This document shows positions 17,484-21,847 of a DNA stretch of 21,847 nt, one piece after another (the first letter of the stretch is position 1; each line of letters begins with the position of its first letter). Location: the IMG/VR virus record IMGVR_UViG_3300043446_001926, positions 1-21,847 of that record. The stretch is one strand, 5' to 3'. A program made the position numbers and the translations under genes. Origin of the DNA: a virus. Under the pieces are notes generated by a model that was given only the letters and a program-made list of their open reading frames with translations, was not told where the DNA came from and searched no databases.

Positions 17484-17711
17484 ATGAAAACGCTTAGAAA
17501 AAACTTCGGACCCTTTAGCATAACGCAGAAAAGCATCCGCGCAACGCTCAGAGACGAACCCGCCACCCTAATCTGCGAACGGCAGACGGGAATGCTTCCA
17601 TCAGGGAAAGGCTACCAAACACGCCTCCTCTGGTGGATTAAAATGGACGGCAGCCTAAAGCATGGGCCGTTCTCAGCACAGCAAATCCGCACTCTCGCAG
17701 TTCGCGCATAA
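17484..17711 (+). CDS. Small protein of unknown function
   Basis: This is a 75-residue protein with a start ATG in a TGAATGAAA context and no Shine-Dalgarno sequence. It is basic and Trp-containing (LLWWIKMDGSLKHGPFSAQQ) with a single Cys and no membrane segment. The GPFS-A-Q-Q-I ending resembles a small beta-strand plus helix. The codon pattern looks normal for the region and no competing frame is better. I do not recognise it. Confidence 0.6.
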   Translation: MKTLRKNFGPFSITQKSIRATLRDEPATLICERQTGMLPSGKGYQTRLLWWIKMDGSLKHGPFSAQQIRTLAVRA

Positions 17712-17811
17712 CACTTTGTCGCTGAGGAATAGAACCGGAGGAGAACTCCGGCAGGGGGTTTGGATTTGCCTCTTCATTGAACACCTCAGCGGCACTCAAC
17801 CACACAAACAA
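17712..17811 (+). other. Structured 100-base intergenic element
   Basis: An outer stem CGCTGAGG (17720-17727) pairs perfectly with CCTCAGCG (17784-17791), enclosing an inner perfect hairpin CCGGAG (17735-17740), loop GAGAA, CTCCGG (17746-17751). The element precedes the small membrane protein gene at 17812 and could be an RNA leader or a small RNA. It has a tRNA-like length but lacks tRNA sequence signatures. Confidence 0.45.
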
Positions 17812-17979
17812 ATGACCGACAAACAACTCGCACCCCTCCTCATCACGATGGCCTCATTCGACGCCGTCGCAATCAGCCAGACGGACATCCTCTGGTTTCA
17901 GTTGGCGATCGGGGCTCTCCTGCTCGTCTCCTTTGCACTCGGATTCCTAGCCGCATTCGGAGAGGAGGAGACGGAGTGA
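17812..17979 (+). CDS. Small single-pass membrane protein
   Basis: This is a 55-residue protein. The frame stays open upstream to 17662 but there it overlaps the previous gene and the hairpin element, so I use ATG 17812, preceded by the A-rich CACAAACAA. One strong membrane helix spans about residues 26-50 (ILWFQLAIGALLLVSFALGF), followed by an acidic tail (GEEETE). It overlaps the next gene by GTGA. Function is unknown; superinfection exclusion or another host-membrane role is possible for such early proteins, but this is speculation. Confidence 0.65.
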   Translation: MTDKQLAPLLITMASFDAVAISQTDILWFQLAIGALLLVSFALGFLAAFGEEETE

Positions 17980-18209
17980 ACCAAGAACTTCAGAACCTAC
18001 TGACCACCCACGCTGACGCCGTGGAGATGGCCATCGAGTCGGGCAGGTATCTTCTGCTCAAGTCAACTCACCTGCACGTGGCCATCCTCCCGGGGAGTCG
18101 GTGCCGCAAGTGCGGTGGATCAGTGCCGAAGGTGCAGGGGCGCAGACTCTGCCTCGCCTGCTCGCCGCAAGCCAAGCAACGCCGCAAACCCATCATTCGC
18201 ATCTCATGA
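17976..18209 (+). CDS. Small zinc-ribbon protein
   Basis: This is a 77-residue protein with a GTG start overlapping the previous stop. A four-cysteine zinc-ribbon pattern is plain: Cys43-x2-Cys46 (CRKCGG) and, 12 residues later, Cys59-x2-Cys62 (CLAC), followed by a basic tail (KQRRKPIIRIS). The N-terminal 40 residues are helical and then beta-like. It is translationally coupled to the RuvC-like resolvase gene by ATGA, so it may help bind DNA, but a role in transcription or translation control is equally possible. Confidence 0.75.
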   Translation: MNQELQNLLTTHADAVEMAIESGRYLLLKSTHLHVAILPGSRCRKCGGSVPKVQGRRLCLACSPQAKQRRKPIIRIS

Positions 18210-18667
18210 GCACGATCGCAATCGACCCCGGGGTGAACGGGGGAATCGCATGGAACGACGCGGACGGACCACGCGCCGTCAGAATGCCTGAGACTGACGG
18301 GGACATCATCACCACCCTGCGAAACCTGCAAGCGGCGGGGGCGCGAACAATCGTGATGGAACTACCCGCGAAAGCGATCTTCGGTGCTGGTCACTCATCG
18401 CTCGCGGTCCTGCATCGGAACGTGGGGTTCATCCAAGGGGTGGCAATGGCGATCGGGTTCTCGCTCCTTCTCATTCAACCGAAGGCATGGCAGAAGGTCA
18501 TCGGGATCTCCAAGCGACCCGGGGAGGAACAGAGGAAGTGGAAAAACCGACTCAAGGAGGAGGCACAGAGACGCTTTCCCAACCTCCACATCACTTTGAG
18601 CACAGCAGATGCGGTGCTCATCCTCGCTGCCGGGTTGGCAGCAAAAAACAACAACAACAGACAGTAA
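18206..18667 (+). CDS. RuvC-like Holliday junction resolvase
   Basis: This is a 153-residue protein starting by ATGA overlap. The RNase H-like fold motifs are in order: strand 1 with the catalytic Asp7 (IAIDPGVNGGIAW), the second acidic site Glu52 (TIVMELP), and the C-terminal acidic site in STADAVLIL with Asp135. A PKAWQK stretch (92-97) and a basic segment (about 103-123) also fit the RuvC/YqgF-like phage resolvases. The length is close to RuvC (about 170). These nucleases cut branched DNA during recombination or before packaging. It lies in the same block as RecT- and SSB-like genes. Only one Asp is seen in the last motif where RuvC often has two. Confidence 0.82.
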   Translation: MSTIAIDPGVNGGIAWNDADGPRAVRMPETDGDIITTLRNLQAAGARTIVMELPAKAIFGAGHSSLAVLHRNVGFIQGVAMAIGFSLLLIQPKAWQKVIGISKRPGEEQRKWKNRLKEEAQRRFPNLHITLSTADAVLILAAGLAAKNNNNRQ

Positions 18668-18669
18668 CA

Positions 18670-18984
18670 ATGAACAAAGAACTAATTGAAATGCTGCTAA
18701 AAGTGGCACTTGGACAAGAAAAACAAGAAAAACAAGCTGAACAAATCGTTCCAGAACAGCAGATTGTAGTGCTCGACAAAGGGTTTGTTTACGTCGGAAA
18801 CGTAACCATCCGAGATGGTTGGGTGAACATTGAAAACGCAAGAAACATCCGCATTTGGGGAACAACCCAAGGGCTTGGTGAACTTCGTAATGGCCCATTG
18901 AAAGAGACCAAGTTGGACGAGTGTGGAATCGTGTTGGCCCCATTAAAAAGTCTTATCCATTTGATACCATGCAAAGGGTTTTAA
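18670..18984 (+). CDS. DUF6948-like small protein
   Basis: This is a 104-residue protein. The frame is open upstream inside the resolvase gene, but ATG 18670 just after that stop is the sensible start. A Lys/Glu/Gln-rich N-terminus (about 8-30) leads into a beta-rich part: VVLDKGFVYVGNVTIRDG, then NIENARNIRIWGTTQGLG, then KLDECG and IHLIPC. The 'G-x-V ... DG ... NARNIRIW ... L ... IPC' pattern resembles the phage domain DUF6948 as I remember it. Base use is more AT-rich than in the neighbours at both ends. Function is unknown. Confidence 0.68.
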   Translation: MNKELIEMLLKVALGQEKQEKQAEQIVPEQQIVVLDKGFVYVGNVTIRDGWVNIENARNIRIWGTTQGLGELRNGPLKETKLDECGIVLAPLKSLIHLIPCKGF

Positions 18985-19169
18985 TTTTAGACGGACACAG
19001 GTCCGTGTCCGGGCACGGGCACGGGTACGGGGACGGGTACGGGGACGGGTACGGGTACGGGTACGGGTCCGGGTCCGGGTACGGGTACGGGTCCGGGGAC
19101 GGGTACGGGTCCGGGTACGGGTCCGGGTACGGGTCCGGGTCCGGGTCCGGGTCCGAGGAGAAATATTAA
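18969..19169 (+). CDS. Low-complexity (Gly-X)n protein encoded by the hexanucleotide repeat
   Basis: This is a possible 66-residue protein: MQRVLILDGHRSVSGH, then 24 Gly-X pairs where X is Tyr (10), Ser (9), Asp (3) or His (2), then EEKY. The start overlaps the previous gene by 16 bases and has no ribosome binding site, so expression is uncertain. Every Gly codon in the pairs is GGG, and every X codon ends in C. Gly/Tyr/Ser-rich peptides are often disordered and self-associating. The alternative is that this stretch matters as DNA or RNA rather than as protein. Confidence 0.45.
   Translation: MQRVLILDGHRSVSGHGHGYGDGYGDGYGYGYGSGSGYGYGSGDGYGSGYGSGYGSGSGSGSEEKY
18992..19011 (+). promoter_or_regulatory. 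Perfect hairpin leading into the hexanucleotide repeat
   Basis: CGGACAC (18992-18998) and GTGTCCG (19005-19011) form a 7-bp stem with a 6-base loop directly at the left border of the repeat. It follows an AT-rich stretch. It could be a replication or recombination landmark, or simply a degenerated repeat edge. Confidence 0.4.
19011..19154 (+). repeat. 24-unit GGG-NNC hexanucleotide tandem repeat with G-quadruplex potential
   Basis: Twenty-four consecutive 6-base units, each GGG followed by TAC, TCC, GAC or CAC, without interruption. Runs of three G recur at exact 6-base spacing, a textbook G3N3 pattern able to form G-quadruplexes in single-stranded DNA or mRNA. The array lies 44 bases upstream of the RecT-like gene. 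Its GGG and terminal C are invariant while the two middle bases vary. Confidence 0.95.
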
Positions 19170-19197
19170 ATAACCAAAAAAAATAACGCTAGACAAA

Positions 19198-19998
19198 ATG
19201 AACAACGAAAACAAACCACTGGCCCTGTTCGCAGGGGTGAACGACCCCGTCGGGGCAGCAATGCAACTAGGTGAGGCCTTCGCGTCCTCGGGGATGTTCG
19301 GGTGCACCAAACCCGCGCAGGGGGCCATCCTCGCTCTGCAATGCCTGACCTCGGGGCTGACGCCGTTTGAGGTCACGCAGACCTACCATCTGCTCGACGG
19401 CAAACTCTCGATGAAGAGCGATGCGATGCTCGGAAAATACGTGCGAGCCGGGGGGCGCGTCCAATGGATCACTCGAACCCACGAACGCTGCAAGGCGAGG
19501 TGGACGTTCCGGGAGAACGACCTCGAGATGGAGGTGACCATGCAGGAACTTGTGGCGAGCGGGGTTGCGCTCGGGAAAGGTGGCGAACTTAAAGACAACT
19601 ACCGCAAGCATCCGAGACAGATGCTCACGGCACGTCTCATCTCAGAGGCCGTGCGACTACTCGCGCCTGACGTTGTCAGCGGCGTTTATACGCCAGAGGA
19701 GGTCACGGACTTCAGTCCAGCAGCTGCACAGCCAATCGCTGACAGACCCATGCCCTTGCCTGTCCTAGACGCTTTGACGGAGCAGAAAAGCGACGTTTCC
19801 GATCCCGTTGCGCCACCCACAGTCGAGGCAGAGGTGATTGAGGACATCGAGGACGAGTTCAAGACCCTCTTAGGAGCACACTACGGAGCAGCACTCGCTT
19901 TCTTCAAGGTCGAGCGTCTCACCAGTTTGTCAACCCGAGTCCAGCAGGACATCCGCAACCGCACCGAAGCTCTCATCAAGAAAATCTCAACGAAGTAA
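19198..19998 (+). CDS. RecT-family single-strand annealing protein
   Basis: This is a 266-residue protein. RecT features include a helical N-terminus with QGAILALQCLTSGLTPFEV (position of the 'A-x-x-G-L-x-P' segment), then THRTHER-type strands with YHLLDGKLSMKSDAMLGK and VRAGGRVQW, the DLEMEV strand, and the family's signature KDNYRKHPRQMLTARLISE, followed by LLAPDVVSGVYTPEEV. The C-terminal 90 residues are acidic and then helical, a likely partner-binding tail. RecT proteins coat ssDNA and anneal homologous strands, often with an exonuclease and an SSB; here an SSB-like gene follows at once but no exonuclease is visible in the window. The leader is A-rich without a Shine-Dalgarno sequence. 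Confidence 0.85.
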   Translation: MNNENKPLALFAGVNDPVGAAMQLGEAFASSGMFGCTKPAQGAILALQCLTSGLTPFEVTQTYHLLDGKLSMKSDAMLGKYVRAGGRVQWITRTHERCKARWTFRENDLEMEVTMQELVASGVALGKGGELKDNYRKHPRQMLTARLISEAVRLLAPDVVSGVYTPEEVTDFSPAAAQPIADRPMPLPVLDALTEQKSDVSDPVAPPTVEAEVIEDIEDEFKTLLGAHYGAALAFFKVERLTSLSTRVQQDIRNRTEALIKKISTK

Positions 19999-20001
19999 AG
20001 T

Positions 20002-20496
20002 ATGGCATTTATCATCAATCGAAAGGCTGGCGAAGGTCAGTTCATCCGCACTCCCGGCATCTACAAGGGGACGATTCAGTTCCCGCGTGAAATAGAGTGC
20101 ACGCCAAAGGGCGACACGAAGATCAAACTCGAGTTCGTCACGACCTCGGGGAAGGTGGTCGACGATTACATCAACTCCGAGAAGATGTGGTGGAAGTTAA
20201 ACAACCTTCTCGCGGCCATCGACCCAAAGGGCGAAAAGTACGCCGCAGACGGTGTTGAGTTGGACTTCACAGACACGCAGAACTTCATCGCATTCGTGAG
20301 GAAAATGGACGGGGCTGAGATTTGTTTCGCAGTCTACACCGAGACGTACCGCAAACAGGACGGAACAGAGGGAGTCGCTGTGCGAACTCGCCCAATGGAT
20401 TCGTCACGGGGGCGCAAACAACTCAACCCAGCAATCCTCGCGCAGATTGAGGCCGCTGAGAAGGCCGCTGAAGGCCCGGACGAGGTACCATTCTGA
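20002..20496 (+). CDS. SSB-like single-stranded DNA-binding protein with acidic C-terminal tail
   Basis: This is a 164-residue protein starting three bases after the RecT-like stop. The body looks like an OB-type beta-protein (IYKGTIQFPREIECTPKG, then KIKLEFVTTSGKVVDDY), comparable with DUF669-type phage SSBs. The last residues, PDEVPF, match the acidic C-terminal peptide of bacterial SSB (DDDIPF), which recruits recombination and repair proteins. The body sequence is not typical SSB, so assignment rests on the tail, size and RecT linkage. It probably protects and presents ssDNA to the annealase. Confidence 0.72.
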   Translation: MAFIINRKAGEGQFIRTPGIYKGTIQFPREIECTPKGDTKIKLEFVTTSGKVVDDYINSEKMWWKLNNLLAAIDPKGEKYAADGVELDFTDTQNFIAFVRKMDGAEICFAVYTETYRKQDGTEGVAVRTRPMDSSRGRKQLNPAILAQIEAAEKAAEGPDEVPF

Positions 20497-20500
20497 TCGT

Positions 20501-20770
20501 ATGCAACCCCAGCAAATCGACCGACTCATGGAACGAGCAAACCAAGCAGTCGAACTTGCGCGGGAAGCGGCACGCATCGAGGTGCGTGCCGCCCTGTACA
20601 GCGCAGAGTTTTGCGACCACATCCGGGCACTGATCCGAGATGAACAGACTGAAAACCGACCAGCGGAATCGAGGCAATCGATGGCGTTTGAAATCAGGTT
20701 CCTTCGGCGCGAAATCGAAGCTCTCACCAAGCAACTGAAGACCATCTCAACCTCGGAGGATGTCGAATGA
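20501..20770 (+). CDS. Small coiled-coil protein of unknown function
   Basis: This is an 89-residue protein. ATG 20501 is chosen over the open upstream frame because that part lies inside the SSB-like gene. The protein is almost fully helical, with heptad-like Leu/Ile spacing near residues 5-35 and 60-83 (FEIRFLRREIEALTKQLKTI), and highly charged. No domain is recognised. It overlaps the next gene by ATGA, suggesting a coupled small-gene series. Confidence 0.7.
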   Translation: MQPQQIDRLMERANQAVELAREAARIEVRAALYSAEFCDHIRALIRDEQTENRPAESRQSMAFEIRFLRREIEALTKQLKTISTSEDVE

Positions 20771-21066
20771 AATACGACCTTTCTGTCATTCTGAGGAGAG
20801 GATTCGAGCGTGTGAATGCGAAGGTTCGGGACTGGAACCATTGGTGTTCGCTCGAGGAGTTTCGCCCTCATGCGTGGGAAGAGGCTGTGCTCGAGGAACT
20901 GCAAAAGTCGAAAGACAACCAGCACTTCGCCGAACTTTGGAGTCTGACACATCTGGCCTTTCAGCAGTTCAACCTCGCGCAAAGGGCGTATGTCGAGCCG
21001 ACTGAGTTCGATGCGATCTTGGGAGAAATGACGCTTTTGCTCCAAGGAGAGGAGGCCGCGAAATGA
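20767..21066 (+). CDS. Small acidic helical protein of unknown function
   Basis: This is a 99-residue protein starting by ATGA overlap. It contains two Trp-rich turns (DWNHWCSLEEFRPHAWEE) and a helical C-terminal half with an acidic end (GEMTLLLQGEEAAK). No motif for an enzyme or membrane segment is visible. I do not recognise the family. Confidence 0.68.
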   Translation: MKYDLSVILRRGFERVNAKVRDWNHWCSLEEFRPHAWEEAVLEELQKSKDNQHFAELWSLTHLAFQQFNLAQRAYVEPTEFDAILGEMTLLLQGEEAAK

Positions 21067-21272
21067 GCAACTCAATGGAAGACTGGGAGAAGGTACGTAT
21101 CCAAGCCGCAATCGCGGCGATGCAGGGACTCATCATCGCGGATTGGCATGTGGAAGACCAGCAAGGGTGCGCCGAATACGCCGTGAACTTTGCTTTTGAA
21201 CTCGTCCACAAACTCAGGAAAAGCGAGGGTCGAATGCCGTTGGAAGTCAAACGAGAGGAGTTGCTGCCGTGA
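21063..21272 (+). CDS. Small hypothetical protein
   Basis: This is a 69-residue protein starting by ATGA overlap. The AAIAAMQGLIIADWHVED core and EYAVNFAFELVHKL helix look like the small phage proteins frequently annotated as hypothetical, whose function I cannot name. It has one Cys and no membrane segment. Confidence 0.68.
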   Translation: MSNSMEDWEKVRIQAAIAAMQGLIIADWHVEDQQGCAEYAVNFAFELVHKLRKSEGRMPLEVKREELLP

Positions 21273-21508
21273 CCAACGACCAAATCAACGCTGCCATCTC
21301 GCAGCTATACGGGTGGTCCGCAAATTACTGCAACGACCTCAACGCCATGCACGAGGCAGAGGACGAACTCAGTGGAAACCAATACATGGTTTACGCTAAC
21401 ATCTTGGGTGCCGTAGAGGGGTCTTTATTTGGCATTCGCGCCACCGCACGGCAACGCGCAGAGGCGTTTCTGCGGACACTGGGGAAGTGGGAGGAGGGGG
21501 CGGAATGA
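21269..21508 (+). CDS. Small hypothetical protein with ATARQRAEAFLRTLG motif
   Basis: This is a 79-residue protein with a GTG start overlapping the previous stop. The N-terminus is helical (INAAISQLYGWSANYCNDL), then NAMHEAEDEL and, near the end, ATARQRAEAFLRTLGKWEE. That closing pattern recurs in small phage proteins that I remember, but the function is not known. The codon-level spacing fits a coupled operon. Confidence 0.68.
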   Translation: MTNDQINAAISQLYGWSANYCNDLNAMHEAEDELSGNQYMVYANILGAVEGSLFGIRATARQRAEAFLRTLGKWEEGAE

Positions 21509-21847
21509 GCGACCACAAAATCATCTGCGACTATTTGCAGGAAGCTCTCGATGAGATGCCTGACACGGTCGTTTACACAGATGCGACAACCGGGATCATG
21601 GATTCGCAACTGAACCGCGAGAAGCGGCAGCTGTTACGCATCCTCACCGACTTCCGGGAGAGGAACCCGTGGACGCTTGCCAAGGGTTACTGCACCCGGG
21701 CCGAACAACTCGCACTTAGGGTGCAAGAGTTGGAGGCCATGATTCCGCAAGCCTCGCAAGTGCTCCACAGGCGCAACGCGGAACTTCAACGGCAACTCGA
21801 CGCCTCTCTCGTTCGGGAAGCTCAACTAGACCAACTCCTAAGCGGCA
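21505..21847 (+). CDS. Coiled-coil protein of unknown function, 3' partial
   Basis: ATG 21505 overlaps the previous stop as ATGA, and the frame stays open for 114 codons to the window end. The protein starts MSDHKIICDYLQEALDEMPD and contains a short helical segment (NREKRQLLRILTDFRERNPW), then a long heptad-like region from about residue 70 (ALRVQELEAMIPQASQVL, then RRNAELQRQLDASLVREAQL). It is charged and Gln-rich. No family is recognised. The C-terminus lies outside the window. Confidence 0.7.
   Translation, partial: MSDHKIICDYLQEALDEMPDTVVYTDATTGIMDSQLNREKRQLLRILTDFRERNPWTLAKGYCTRAEQLALRVQELEAMIPQASQVLHRRNAELQRQLDASLVREAQLDQLLSG

Noticed and set aside
17721-17791. tRNA gene suggested by a 7-bp acceptor-like stem closing about 70 bases
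   Set aside because: The anticodon loop lacks T33, there is no TTCGA-type T-loop or T-stem, and no CCA; only the outer stem length is tRNA-like.
19011-19154. CRISPR array
   Set aside because: The units are 6 bases with no spacers; it is a microsatellite-like tandem repeat.
18987-19376. Reverse-strand frame over the hexanucleotide repeat (Pro-Gly/Pro-Val repeat)
   Set aside because: All frames of a stop-free repeat stay open; it runs antisense into the RecT gene and has no supporting start signal.

Overview
The window is part of the genome of a tailed double-stranded DNA phage (or an intact prophage segment), most likely a siphovirus of an unidentified bacterium. All supportable genes lie on the + strand in one tight array. 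Fourteen junctions are 4-base ATGA/GTGA overlaps, which points to translationally coupled operons. The DNA is GC-rich by eye. Several genes that are not coupled to an upstream gene have an A-rich leader and no clear Shine-Dalgarno sequence (before 8543, 10540, 17812, 18670, 19198). This hints at a host that relies little on Shine-Dalgarno initiation, but the host cannot be named from the sequence.

Layout. (1) 1-3262, tail core: a tail assembly chaperone pair, truncated at the window edge and joined by a -1 frameshift site (GGGAAAC, 251-257); a basic protein of unknown role; and a 728-residue tape measure protein. (2) 3259-7383, probable tail-tip or baseplate proteins: a tandem paralogous pair (3259, 3909), a second pair sharing only an N-terminal module (4628, 5773), and a fibre-like protein (6349). 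(3) 7397-12936, adhesion proteins: four fibre proteins, two of them collagen-like (522 and 798 residues), built from shuffled modules including carbohydrate-binding-like repeats. (4) 12977-14134, a GT4 glycosyltransferase whose start codon sits in the loop of an 11-bp hairpin. (5) 14131-15987, lysis cassette: four overlapping small membrane proteins, one of 58 residues embedded in overlapping frames, then a pesticin/T4-lysozyme-like endolysin. (6) 15984-16586, a helix-turn-helix-like protein. (7) 16587-16836, a structured non-coding spacer that probably divides late from early genes. (8) 16837-21847, early or accessory genes: an LPD29-like protein, a small membrane protein, a zinc-ribbon protein, a RuvC-like resolvase, a DUF6948-like protein, a hexanucleotide-repeat gene encoding (Gly-Tyr/Ser/Asp/His)n, a RecT-like annealase, an SSB-like protein with an acidic DEVPF tail, and five small genes of unknown function, the last running off the window.

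How they fit together. The left half builds the tail and its receptor-binding apparatus, the middle lyses the host, and the right half carries a recombination module (RecT, SSB-like, RuvC-like). The observations most worth following up are the frameshift cassette with a dnaX-like AGGGAG stimulator, the 24-unit GGG-NNC repeat ahead of recT, the glycosyltransferase coupled to Thr-rich collagen-like fibres, and the structured intergenic RNAs. No capsid, portal, terminase large subunit, integrase or polymerase gene is present in this window.
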